Below, one piece after another: positions 14,622 through 25,085 of a DNA stretch of 64,000 nucleotides. The DNA is taken from positions 81,405,085-81,469,084 of the forward strand of contig CM075855.1 of NCBI GenBank assembly GCA_037975125.1. The letters run 5' to 3'. The translations under genes were made by a program, and so were the position numbers. Positions within the stretch are counted from its first letter, which is position 1; each line of letters starts with the position of its first letter. The notes below the pieces were generated by a model. It ran no database searches and was not told the DNA's origin. It worked only from the letters and a program-made list of their open reading frames with translations. The DNA comes from Latrodectus hesperus. Its lineage: Eukaryota; Arthropoda; Arachnida; Araneae; Theridiidae.

Positions 14622-14640
14622 ATATATATATATATATATA
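14622..14640. repeat. (TA)n microsatellite
   Basis: About ten uninterrupted TA units inside the intron. Confidence 0.9.
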
Positions 14641-14771
14641 ACAATATAAATCTGCAATGAATGTAAATGTTGTAATAATTATAAATGAATAATTAGAATA
14701 ATTTCTTTTAATGAGTTTAATTCTTAATTCACAATGTAAACATTTTACTTATTAGTTCTATTTAATTACAG

Positions 14772-15035
14772 GTGAATAATTCTAGAAGCTCTACACCAAT
14801 GGATGGCAACACTTCCATTCCTGATTCTCCTCACTCTACAAAAAGTTCCCGAAGTACCAACAGTGTCGGAGGAGGAAGTAGTCAGAATGGGCCAACTTCC
14901 CTAGAAGAGGGTGTCTTGAACCTCAATATGAGTGCATCTGAAATGCGTCAGATGCTTGCCAATCGCAGAAAGAAGGATCCGAAGAAAGAGCCAATGGATA
15001 TCAGACAAAAGTATGAGATTATACAACAGATGTAG
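14772..15035 (+). CDS. Terminal coding exon of the same unrecognised host gene
   Basis: The exon starts after TTTAATTACAG, is in phase 0 with the donor at 12766, and ends at TAG (15033-15035), giving 87 codons. The first half is Ser/Thr/Gly-rich and looks disordered (SRSSTPMDG, PHSTKSSRSTNS, GGGSS). The last ~40 residues change character to a basic, probably helical tail (NLNMSASEMRQMLANRRKK, then PMDIRQKYEIIQQM at the C-terminus), the kind of short conserved end used for a protein contact. The contrast of linker plus ordered tail, and the proline-directed serines (TPMD, DSPHS), suggest a phosphoregulated cytoplasmic or cytoskeletal adaptor. That is inference, and I do not recognise the family. 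An overlapping second frame (14932-15129) is a shadow. Confidence 0.78.
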   Translation: MNNSRSSTPMDGNTSIPDSPHSTKSSRSTNSVGGGSSQNGPTSLEEGVLNLNMSASEMRQMLANRRKKDPKKEPMDIRQKYEIIQQM

Positions 15036-17205
15036 GGCGAGTACTTGTCAGTTTAATTTCAGCATCTTGCTACTCTTACAGTTTTGGGAAAATGTTGGCA
15101 GAATGTTTTTTAAGGTTTGTTTCATGTGAAAGCTGTAGAGTGCCTTGTGCAAAATGCAATTTATCTTGCAGTACGGATTTAAATTTGTGCTTTCTTCTTT
15201 TAGTTATCAAAATTGTGTTTTAACTTTCTTTGAGAAGTAAAATTAAGCATTTAGGAATCCTTTTATTTACTTTGTTAGTTTTTCTTGCTTAAAATGTTAA
15301 ATCATTGTTCTTTTTAATGAGCAAAAGCCACTTTAAATTACTTCTTCCATTTGAACTTTGTTAGAAACACGAGTATAACTGATCAAATCTTATTCTAATA
15401 ATGGTATTTTGTGAGATTTATGAATTAAAAATATTGCATTTTTAAATGGAAAAAAGACGTTAAGTATTAATAAAAACTACCGTGAATTAATGAGTAAGTC
15501 ATTCTGATTAAATTACCTGTTATTTAAAGCATTGTTTTATGAGCAGTATTTTTAATGTTTCTTTTTTATTTTATTTCATTTGATAATGCTTTTAATTAAA
15601 TTATTGATTACCAATTAAAAATCAAGACAATGTTTTCCTAACACTATTTTTGCTATTTTGAAAAGGACTGTATTTAATTTTTGTGTTTTTAGAAAAGATT
15701 TTTAATATGTAACCATAAATTATATAATTTAAATCAAATATACATATAAATATATTATTTGAAATCATTACATGAATTGAAAGCACAAATTTAACTTTTA
15801 CTGTTTTCAAGTGTATATCTTTATTAAATTTTAGATTTGTTAAATTTGCAATTATGCCAACTAATTAAAATTATAAGACCTTTTCATGTTATTTGTTCAG
15901 TGTGTTCGGAACTTTGTTGTATATACTTGTAGTATCGAACTTTTTGTTAGCTAAAATTTAAAACAACAATCTGTTCACTCACATAAATTTTCAGTTAATG
16001 GTATAGGGCAATTTTTTTTTAGCTACATATTATGTTTCCTATATTTAAAGCTCTAACAAAGCAAAAAAAAGCATCACGAACACTGTTTTTTGCCAGTTTT
16101 TGAAAAATAAACTTTATAATCTTGTGGAATCTGTAGTAACCATATAATCTCTTATTTGTTATATTTCTATGTTACAAATGCTGCGTCTATAATTTTTTTT
16201 TATGAATTTGGCTTATTGTTCTGAATTTAGTATCCATTACTTTCCTTTTTTAATGATATCTATGCTTCCCAGTGAAAATTGCTTAACCGGTTATTTTTCA
16301 ATTGTTATCGAAAAAGTTAAATGAAGATATGTGAAAGTTTACCTATTGCTTTAGTGTCACAAAGTGAACAATAATTTTGAAAAGATTTTCAAAATAATGG
16401 TGAATGCAATAACAAAATTAAATGATATTTGTTATACTATGCCATGTAATATTAAATGATAGAAAAATATTTTTGGAAAGAAACTTGTTACTTTTGTATT
16501 ATTAAAGTTTGAATTTTATTTACTCTATGTATAACTTTTAAGGAGTTATTTTTTTTAAGTATAGAATTTTTTTTTTCTTATTGGAGTATATATTGCTGTT
16601 TATAAGGAATGCTTTGTCAGTTGACAAAATATGTTATTAAAACCTATTTTTGTTTATATATAAAAGTTCTTTTTATTTATTAGCAACAAATAATCAGCAA
16701 TTGAAACAGTTTTCTTTTTTATATATATTTGTATTAAAACCATTCATTGTTACCATAATTTTTAGGTCACATTTGCTCTTAAAAATAAATATGAATTATA
16801 ATATAAATAAGTAACACATTCTAAATTATCTCCCAATTTCAAATGTATTTTTGTAATGTTTTAAGCTGTAGATGTGGGGAGATAACAGGTGTGATAGAAA
16901 TTATGTTTTAAATCGTTGACATATCATGAAACGAAGTGCCTTATATAAAATATACAGTGCAATTTTTAAAATTTCCTAAATTATTATATTTTTGTTGATT
17001 CTTTTATAATTGAAATAACATTGTTGCCTTCACTTCATAGGTAAATAAGAACTACAGCTTATATTCTTGTAATGTTTTATCTCTTTTGGGTCCAAATGTA
17101 TTTTTCCATATTCTCATGTTGGAATAAATGTAATTTTGTATTGTACCCAGTTTGGGCTGTATTTTGTTTTGAACTCTCAAAAATAAATATGTTCATGTAA
17201 AGTTC
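15036..17205 (+). other. Probable 3' UTR of the host gene
   Basis: AT-rich sequence follows the TAG stop without further coding potential. It contains many ATTTA-like elements and a Pumilio-type TGTATATA at 15918-15925. Two AATAAA signals sit at 17123-17128 and 17182-17187. The second is followed within about 20 nt by a GT-rich TTCTGTGTGTTTC stretch, so cleavage near 17205 is the best guess. An earlier site is possible. Confidence 0.5.
17182..17187 (+). terminator. Poly(A) signal AATAAA
   Basis: Canonical hexamer followed by a GT-rich downstream element at about 17204-17214. A second AATAAA lies at 17123-17128. Confidence 0.5.
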
Positions 17206-17214
17206 TGTGTGTTT

Positions 17215-18670
17215 CTTTATTTTTCACGAATTTAACATCTGTAATCATTAGTAGTATATTTTTGGGCAGATCAAATTTAAATTATTAAGATTTAATATTT
17301 CATTTGTTTTATAGTTTGTATTTCCTCATGTTCTCCTGCGATTGTTATAAAATTTTGATAAAAAAATAAATAGTCCTAAGCAAGTCGCAACTTGACAAAT
17401 TGTTATTCAAAAACAATTCTTAAAACTAGTATTAATCATTTGGACATTTAAAAAAATTGTAAAAATAAAAGTTACTTTTTTTTAAACAAGAATTTTGATT
17501 TCTCTTATTTTAATGAAACTAAATACACAATATTAAAATCTCTTATTACTACTCACATAAATGAAACGTTACCTAATATGACAGTTCTTTTGATATTATG
17601 TAAAATATATTTATAAATACGCTTAAAAACATGGAATTCCATGATGTATTAACAATTGAGGCAAGTAATCTGATCTGTGATATCAAAATGTGTCAAGATT
17701 AAAATGGATCAAAAAAATAAATAAGTTTAAAGGAACTTTTTTCTGCTATAAAAATGAATGTGAATTCTGATTTGTGCGCAGAAAACAATCAAATATTTTA
17801 TTGATATACAATTTAGGGTGTTTCAAAATAAGTTTTCTGGTTTTTACTAAAATTTCGCCAAATGTTGCTTTTTAATGACAAAAATGTTCGCCTCGTTTAA
17901 TGTAAAATATTCCGTAATAGCTCTAATAGTACACTCACAAAACAATAATATTTGATGCCAAATAACAACTTTAAAGAAATATTTTCGTGACGAAAATAGA
18001 CTACGGCATAATATTTGATTATCATAATAGCATTATAGTGATTTTCCATCATAATCCTAAGTACTTTGTGCATTTACTTCAACAGAAATCTTGGTAGATC
18101 AATTTCAAAAAAATTACAGGAACATTTTATGTTACATAGTTTTCTGAGCTATAGATTATACATTTCCGATGGCTGTTGTGGGTGTGTGAATTTAAGCAAA
18201 CTGTAATTGATTACTGTAGCAATATACAGTAATATGAAGAAGTTTACTCCAAAATTTTTATACTGCCTTTTTCGTTTCTTTTAACTCGTACATTCTCATA
18301 CAAATTTTTATATAAATAAAAATTAAAGTGAAAACATGTGGAAAATGAAGAACTTTATAATAATGTTTGCGGAGTTCGGCTCCCAATAGAAAACATTCGC
18401 ACCTTTATAAGGGAAATTACGATTTGGGAAAATAATAACAATTTGCTTAACTTAATTCAAAACTTTCACTACGAAATGTTTCAAGTGTTGACATATGCTA
18501 TTTGATTAACTAAGTGCAAACCGAAAATTCCTTTCAGTAATTTAATATTAAAGTCGAGATTTCTTTCGTCTGCATTTTCGATTTCCCGATATGTTGGATA
18601 AAGATAAATCGTTATTTTTTTAATTTTTACTTTAGAAATGTAGGTAAAAGGGAAGTACGATTTTGTATTC
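17215..18670. other. AT-rich intergenic DNA
   Basis: No gene or repeat is supported. A TTTAGGGTGTTTCAAAATAAG motif at 17813 looks like a transposon end, but no inverted partner was found. Confidence 0.5.
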
Positions 18671-18673
18671 GTA

Positions 18674-18753
18674 CCGCCAGCTCGATTTCAGGAAAGAGAG
18701 AAAAAAATTACGAATGTATTTTTTTTCTCTATTTCCTGAAATCGAACTGGCGG
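18674..18753. repeat. 33-bp inverted repeat (hairpin) at a SINE 5' end
   Basis: The left arm, 18674-18706, starts CCGCCAGCTCGATTTCAGG. The right arm, 18721-18753, is its reverse complement at 31 of 33 positions. The loop is 14 nt. The right arm runs into the 5' end of the S1 SINE, so the hairpin duplicates the SINE start plus flanking DNA in inverted orientation. Confidence 0.85.
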
Positions 18754-18905
18754 CCGTATGATTAGCCTTCTGTTCAACAGCTCGTGGGTTTGAATCCCTC
18801 TTCGGATTTGGATGATAGTAGTTTTGTGAATACATTTAAAATTATATATCCCTTTCTAAAGCCACTCACATACAAAAGACTTGCGCGATAAAATAAACAA
18901 AACTG
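18745..18905 (+). repeat. tRNA-derived SINE, family S1
   Basis: The head retains GATTAGC, TTCAACAGCTCGTGGG and a B box GTTTGAATCCC. The body (GATGATAGTAGTTTTGTGAA) is more diverged than in other copies, and the tail is ATAAAATAAACAAAA. Its 5' end is the right arm of the 33-bp inverted repeat. Confidence 0.75.
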
Positions 18906-20284
18906 CTGCTAATGATCGCACTTATATTTTAAAGGGAGAGAGACCATATGCATTTACACATTCCTGAAGCGGGTTGAGTTCCGTTTCTGTGTTACATAAT
19001 TTAAATTTAATACATCATTGCATAAACAATTTTATAATGAGTTTAAATACGATTTAAATTCATTACAAGCGCGTTGTGTTAAAAATTTCGAAATGAAACT
19101 TTTTTTAAATTTAAATTACATAGAGACCAACATATTAACATCCTGATTTCAATTTCATCTCATTATGTGCAATCGTTCTTTGAATTCAATTCTGACGAAA
19201 ATTTTATTTTTATACAGATGTTATTAAATTTCTCTAATAAAGTACCTAACAATTCTAATTTTTTTTTCTTAATTACTGATTGAAATTCAAAGTAACTTTA
19301 ATGAATTTGTGAAAATAAATGCTTTTGCAGTAGGAAATTCAAGCATTTATGGATCACCAGATTAGCAAAGTTGTTTTCAAGCGCCAGTGTGACTTATCGC
19401 TTTATTATCTGAAAATAATAAAAAACAAATAGAATGTTCTAGTTATTTATCTTACTCATAAAACGCCATGTTTTTAGGTGAAAATGCCCTTGATATACGT
19501 TCTGTAACATTATAAACAACTCAAGATAAATTATCGCCCTAGTATATTACTCGACCATTTTGTTTCGTGTTAATTCTTTCGTTCTGAACTGTTGCGCTTT
19601 AATGTCTTAGTCGGATATTTTTTTTTCGCCAAGGTCATGTTTAGCGCCAATATAAGCGTTGACATTTTAATTTTGTTCGCGATAATTGTTCATAATCCGA
19701 AGGATGTTTTTAAGTGCCTCTCTTGAAAGAATGTAAAAGAAGGAAATGTTCCACTCTGGAATTCTTAGACCTTGGCAAAAACAAAGTGTCTGGTAAATTA
19801 GTGAAGCGCAAACACTTAGAAATTCATTTATAAAAGCTTTTTTTCCCCTATCTAGCATTTGTTAATTCTAGTTGTAAGGATTTATAGTTAAAAAAAATTT
19901 CTTAATGAGTCTCGGAAAAAAATTTTTTTTTTTGCAAAATGTTCTTTCAAAAGCAGTGATTAAGTAATGCTTCAATTTTTCTTTCTTGTATGGAATGTTT
20001 TCTAGACGATTTTAATCATCGCTGTGTTGTCATTTTTTATGTATGAAGACTGTCTATTTAATTGAATATCAAATATTGTAAGTTTCTATAAATCCAAGAT
20101 GAAAACTTAATCTACTTGAACTCTAAAGACCAAAAAACAATACAGTTATTATCTTGAACCCCATACTTTAAAATCATTTATTTGCAATTTGCATACCACA
20201 TCAATGCAGTCATTGGTGACATGTTTTATTTAAAAAAATGTGTGTCTGAGAAAACTTTCGTTTTGTCACAAATGTTGCGTTTTA
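18906..20284. other. AT-rich non-coding region
   Basis: No supported gene, RNA or element. Confidence 0.5.
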
Positions 20285-20289
20285 AATTT

Positions 20290-20515
20290 CTGTGCTACTT
20301 GTGAGAGCTTGTCCATAAGAAGAGCCCGACTAAGGCAGGAGCAGTTGCCCCTGGCTCCCAAATCGAAAAGAGGTATATTTTACGTTGTCAATCGAATAGA
20401 ACCGCTTGCGAAATCGAATAGAAAGTTTGTTGTATGGCAGAGGACCCCCCACCCCAAAGAAGTTTTTCCTTTGGACCCCTTTTGAAGCTAAGTCCTGTCT
20501 TGGTTAAAAGTCTAA
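20290..20515 (+). repeat. Dispersed repeat R6, copy 1
   Basis: Shares an ordered set of blocks with the inverse copy at 61958-62195: GAGAGCTTGTCCATAAGA, CGACTAAGGCAGGAG, GCAGTTGCC, ATCGAATAGAA, and AAGCTAAGTCCTGTCTT. It is less AT-rich than its surroundings. No long open frame and no tRNA promoter boxes are seen. The element class is unknown and the ends are approximate. Confidence 0.6.
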
Positions 20516-21006
20516 AAATTTGTTTATTAATCGTAAAATTTAATGAACATCGGCTGGAAAGGTATTGCAATAGAAGATGCTACTTGTATGTAAGCGGTGG
20601 GGGAAGTTATAGGAATATTTCAAGAATGAAAGTATTGTGTATTAATTACACACTCACAAAGAATTTAAATATGTGTCTTGATGCTTAAAAATGTGTTGCT
20701 TGACAATATTAAGAAAAAAGTTTCGCTAACCGAATGAACATTTTAAGGTATTTTTTATAAAAAAAACGAAAAAGTTTCATTACAGTAAAAGTGATTTTTG
20801 CAATATGTTGCAAAATAAAAACTGTCTCTATATGTTCTTTAATCAAAGACACTTGTTTAACACTGCCGGCTACTTACTTTTAACATCATCAAGATGTTTA
20901 AATTTTTAGTTAAATATTTTGATTTTAAATTAAGGATATTTAAGTTTTTCAGGATAAAATATAATGTTAAAAATTTAAGAAAATTCTCTGATTAAATATT
21001 TTGATG

Positions 21007-21186
21007 GTTTCGTTTATTTGTCGCTTAACGATTCTTTTTTACACACGAAGGCTAATTAGACCGGGAACTACGGTTTAAGGTGGATTCCGAACCACTACAA
21101 ACGCTCAAGTCCAAATTATTATTTGAACCTACGAACTGTTGAACCGAATGCAAGAGCGCTAACCATGCGACTACGAACTCGCTGAG
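21007..21186 (-). repeat. tRNA-derived SINE, family S1
   Basis: A minus-strand copy. The head lies at the right end, the body motif reads GGATTCCGAACCACTAC on the plus strand, and the tail (GCGACAAATAAACGAA on the minus strand) lies at the left. A perfect 10-bp target duplication TATTTTGATG flanks it at 20997-21006 and 21187-21196. Confidence 0.88.
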
Positions 21187-21239
21187 TATTTTGATGAGCA
21201 AGTAATTGGAGGCAACAAATGTGATTTTTCTGTGGATAT

Positions 21240-21523
21240 ATTTTACAACGGCGGGCACTTGGGTGACGAACCCTATGCCACAACAAGGCTAGAAAATGCT
21301 ACTCAATTGTCATTACCCAATGGGCATCTGTGGACTAAGTCACGGAAGCGAGTAGCGTTGCCCGCGCAATACCACCACAAACCCGTTTATAGGGTGGGTC
21401 ACATTCATACATAATCTCAAAAGAAAAGACAGAGAGCACAGACGAAGAAAGTAACTTCCATGTTCGAACCTGGGACCCACAGATCAGGAGTTAGGAGTGA
21501 TAACCACTCAGCCATCGGTCGGC
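21240..21523 (-). repeat. tRNA-derived SINE, family S3
   Basis: On the minus strand the element starts GCCGACCGATGGCTGAGTGG, a strong A box (TGGCTGAGTGG). A B box GGTTCGAAC follows about 45 nt later, then ~210 bp of tRNA-unrelated body that is clearly less AT-rich than the flanks. A perfect 14-bp direct repeat TTTTCTGTGGATAT at 21226-21239 and 21524-21537 marks the target duplication and fixes both ends. Only one copy is in the window. A 60-codon open frame on the plus strand inside it is a chance frame. Confidence 0.9.
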
Positions 21524-21917
21524 TTTTCTGTGGATATTATGGCAAACATTATATCCACATCATTATATCTGCTAGGGTTTTGACATTTCCTAGCAGATAA
21601 ACCAAGAGCTAAAAGCTGTTGTAAGGCTACAATCGAATTTGGGAGTCTTCAACACAAAAAGCGTTATTTTAGCTCTATATCAAGGGGAAGTACAGTTTGA
21701 AGAATTACTAGGAACTCTAGTTTGAAATCGTTTTAGGTAATTTTTTTATTTAAAAAAAATGGCTAAATGTTAAAATTAGCTAGACATTATCAATATAATT
21801 TGCAACTATTTCTAATAGTGCGGTAGCAGTAACTCTTATATATAAATGTTAACATTTCCCATTCTTTCATAAAATCCTCAAGAAAATTTCACATTTTGCA
21901 AGAATCATTTAGCAACT

Positions 21918-22068
21918 GAATACTTCTCGTTCTCGCCTTCACTTGAACACTTCTTGAGTTCGATTCTCATCTCGTACATTGATGATTTCAGTGTTAGAAT
22001 CCACTGTTAACTATTATTTCTGGCCCCACTATCCTTTGTGTACAAAAAGTATCCATGGGCAAAGAAAT
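21918..22068 (+). repeat. tRNA-derived SINE, family S1, degenerate
   Basis: GTTCTCGCCTTCACTTGAAC, a B box GAGTTCGATTCTC, TTAGAATCCACTGTTAACT and CCTTTGTGTACAAAAAG line up in order with the better copies. No target duplication was found. Confidence 0.65.
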
Positions 22069-22624
22069 AGTTCCTTCTACAGCCAGCTTCGAATCAACGT
22101 TTCATTATTCTAATTACTATACAAGCTCTTAATTGTTAAAAAAATATAACAAAAAGCTGATTACATTAAGAAGTAAACAATATACGTTTCATACTAAAAT
22201 ATTTCAATCAAAGTGAAATTCAGTTTCACTTAATTTTTGGAATTTAAATATGTTCTTTTTGTTTAATCTAAAGTTTATGTGACTTTTCTTTATAATCATA
22301 AGTACATTTTTCTCTCTCAGTAAGCGATCATATATAGTTGCATTTATTTATCTCATTTAATACTAATATTTATTTACCTGGGGCTTGAGCAGCTACCAGG
22401 CGCGTCGGCAGGTGGTGGATAGCCGAATGTCCTGTAGAAATGACAGGATAGCCTTCAATATAGAATCAGAGGCCGTGAACCAGCTCCCGTAAACCCTGGT
22501 GTTATGCGACCCGTGCCTAGGGTTATTTGGCACCGCGGTAATGGTGTCTTAACGGAACCTCTAGTTGCCTGGCGAACTTCTAGAGTAATTTGCCTTGCCC
22601 AGTAACTCAGGCAATGCTGGGTGA

Positions 22625-22840
22625 AATGTCATATTACCTGAGCTTATTAATTGTTATCTTGTGGCTGAAAAGACACAAGAAATAACAAATCTTTCTGCTT
22701 TTGCTGGTGAAGCCTCTGAAGTAGACCTTGCTGAAAAAGACAAGGGAATTCAGAGGCAATCTAGTGAAGGGGCAGCAATGAATCCTTCACAGAATCTAAC
22801 AGGAGATAGAAGTGACCTCCAAACCATATTCTTCTGGTGA
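22625..22840 (+). pseudogene. LINE ORF1 N-terminal fragment
   Basis: An open frame of about 70 codons rich in Glu, Ser and Asn (LPELINCYLVAEKTQEITNL, then FAGEASEVDLAEKDKGIQRQ) ends at a TGA. It has no ATG at its start, so a frameshift or loss has occurred. It follows the 5' UTR-like segment, which is why it is called ORF1. No domain is recognised. Confidence 0.4.
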
Positions 22841-22877
22841 AAGTCAGGAAACTATCGCTAGCATGACTGCCTCTCTG

Positions 22878-23210
22878 ACCAGAATCATCTGTGGATCATC
22901 AGTGAGGATTGCCTCTGAAATTCTAAGATGCCCTAGGCAGAAGATACGTTTAATCGTAGGCTTCATAACTCGGCACTACTATTTCAGAAAACACCTCCAT
23001 AAAATGGGACTGTTTCAGCAAGACCCTATTTGCAGGAAATGTTATACGCAAGAGGAAACGGCCAAGCATATCATTTACGAATGCGAGGCTCTTGCCCTCC
23101 CTATATTAACTTCTTTAGGCATTATCCATACTAGGGAGTTACACCTAGACTCCATTAAAGGGTTATCAGACTTTATTAATAAAGTGGGTGACCCGAGTAA
23201 CTTGAACTAG
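22878..23210 (+). pseudogene. LINE ORF2 C-terminal fragment (CCHC-like zinc knuckle)
   Basis: The frame reads IICGSSVRIASEILRCPRQK, then KHLHKMGLFQQDPICRKC and KHIIYECEAL, ending PSNLN and TAG at 23208-23210. The C-x2-C-x8-H-x4-C arrangement is the zinc-knuckle-like motif at the C-terminus of ORF2 in I, R1, LOA and jockey-type LINEs. The reverse transcriptase and RNase H parts are absent. The matching region of the minus-strand copy at 38.2-38.6 kb is nearly identical in protein. Frame start assignments upstream of residue IICG are not LINE ORF2. Confidence 0.78.
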
Positions 23211-23308
23211 GAAACATTGGGTTTGGAGTTAATGGTACAAAATGCTGATTAAAGCAGAGGTGCCAATGACATACAAACCCAACCTTAAGAAGAAGAAACA
23301 TTTATTTA

Positions 23309-24868
23309 AATTTTTGAAAGAATAATAAATTCCCTTTCAAAACAGCAATATTTTTATCCCTGCAATCAGAAATGACTGTTATCCGATAATCCTCCAGTAG
23401 GAAAAATAACTTTTATCCGTAGTAAATTTTTTTACTAATTATATATGCACTGCAAAATAATCTTATTTCAGAACCTTGATGTAAGTTCTCGAAGCGTGAT
23501 ATTGTTTCCTCAAAAAATGTGAGCCTTTCTTTTGCAGGTAATAAATTATATAAATCTTGTCTAGTATTGTTTTACCTGTATAAAAATCACTTTTCTTTAA
23601 CTTTCCTAGAAGTAGTCTATTTTTATATTTGTAGAAGATGCATTCAGTAAATTTTGTCTTTTAGTAAATCATTGTGCTCTTGGTTTTTAGTTTATTAAAA
23701 GGAGACATGTGTAAGTCATGTTAAATATATTTAGTGCCATGAGCATACTCTAAGAGATTGCATTTTTGTAAATAACTATCAGCTTTAATAATGAAATTGG
23801 TATTTTGATACTTTTATAAATCATATAATTCCTGATTTGTGCAATTCAATCACGTCAATAGTCACTTGATCCTTCTCGTATCACTGTAAAGTGAATTTTA
23901 TTCATAAAAGATTATAACCATAAAAGAATTTTTATAATTCTGAATATTTCTTTAAAAAAAATGACTACCCCACCTTAAATCCTGGTGACAAACGTGCGAA
24001 TGAGATTTGAAATATATAAACCAGTTTAGTAATTGTAACTAACAGAAAATGTATTTTTTTGTCATGCCTTCTCCCGAAAATTTTGAAAATGCGAACATCT
24101 ATTTTACTAACTATTTAAAGCGCAACATTTTATTTCACAATAATACATACATAGGTTTCTGCCAAACATTTTTATGCATACAGACTTTTAAGTGTACTTT
24201 AAAATCTGACTTCAAATCTTACAAATTATGAAAATAACAAGTGTTGAATTACTAAATAAGCAGTGAAATTAATAGATATTTAATAAATGTGTTAAGGAAA
24301 GTGAATTAAAATACTTATAAAATGTATCGTCACGCAGTATTGTAAGGCAATTACTCATGGCTTCGTATGATTTACAAAAACATTGATTTAAATCATAGTT
24401 GAAAATTAAAATCTAGCACATAAGGATGGTACACTTGTTTATGTAATACGAATTGAAAATATTAAATGTTATAAGCTTGCCTTTAATAAATTTTCAATTA
24501 GAAATATCTACAAATATTTTTTTTTCGTAAAGAAATTACAATGTACGTCCTTAATAATTTTTTAAAGCAGGAAACTACATTTTAATTTGAAAATTTATTT
24601 ATATTTAATAACTTCAACCAAAAAATTTTTTAAAAAAGGACAAACAACTTTGAAAATATTTGTGTAAATGTTAAAATTTGAAGGGTATCAAATGATTTCA
24701 TCATATTGTATGTGTCTAGAAGAATTTCTCTCTTTCCTTGAGCAAGTGTTACTATTTCAAATTGTATATCTTATTTATTTATTATTTATTTATTTTTAGA
24801 AATATGAGGCATATGTTATGAAAAATCATTATCCAAAGCAGTTTTCTATAGTAACAATAACAGCACTT
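23309..24868. other. AT-rich non-coding region
   Basis: No supported gene, RNA or element. A TTTATTTATTATTTATT low-complexity run lies near 24772-24797. Confidence 0.5.
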
Positions 24869-24898
24869 TGCAGATTGATTAGCTAGGAAGAGTGCTAA

Positions 24899-24959
24899 CC
24901 GAAGACAAAAGTGCTAATCAATATGCTGCCAGCAGATTGATTAACGCTCTTGTCTTCGG
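24899..24959. repeat. 24-bp inverted repeat at a SINE 5' end
   Basis: Arm 24899-24922 (CCGAAGACAAAAGTGCTAAT...) pairs with 24936-24959 at 21 of 24 positions around a 13-nt loop. The right arm is the tRNA-like head of the S1 SINE, and the left arm is an inverted extra copy of it. GCAGATTGATTAG at about 24870-24882 is also a direct duplicate of 24932-24944. Confidence 0.8.
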
Positions 24960-25085
24960 CTCAACAGTTCATGGGTTCAAATCCCACTTTAGGCTAAGAT
25001 GTCTATAGTGGTTCAGAATCCATTTTAAACTGTAGGTCTCAATCTAATTAGTCCTTGTGCGCACAAAATAACTAAACTTCGGAAT
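24925..25085 (+). repeat. tRNA-derived SINE, family S1
   Basis: The head has GCTCTTGTCTTCGGCTCAAC and a B box GGGTTCAAATCCC. The body has TATAGTGGTTCAGAATCC, AAACTGTAGGTCTC and TCTAATTAGTCCTTGTG. It is one of the less diverged copies. No clean target duplication was found, consistent with the disturbed 5' end. Confidence 0.8.

Larger units (their letters stand above)
12766..14771 (+). other. Phase-0 intron
   Basis: This 2,006-bp intron runs from GTAAGT to TTTAATTACAG. It is AT-rich, holds a decayed SINE of family S1 (about 13332-13503) and a short (TA)n run at 14622-14640, and otherwise shows nothing. Confidence 0.65.
22377..23299 (+). mobile_element. Internally deleted LINE retrotransposon, copy 1
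   Basis: A 9-bp direct repeat ATTTATTTA at 22368-22376 and 23300-23308 brackets the unit. The left ~245 bp is GC-richer, non-coding and looks like a LINE 5' UTR (GCTTGAGCAGCTACCAGG, CAGGCGCGTCGGCAGG). Next comes an open stretch resembling the start of ORF1 (about 22625-22840), then directly the C-terminal part of ORF2 (from about 22880) and a 3' UTR ending in AAGAAGAAG. The ORF2 and 3' UTR parts are homologous to the minus-strand LINE at 38169-39420. A full element would need several kilobases between the two halves, so most of ORF1 and ORF2 is missing internally. Confidence 0.8.

Noticed and set aside
17813..17834. Transposon-end-like GGGTGTTTCAAAATAAG
   Set aside because: No inverted partner was found within several kilobases.
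24049..24231. 60-codon plus-strand frame
   Set aside because: Composition-driven, with no recognisable feature.
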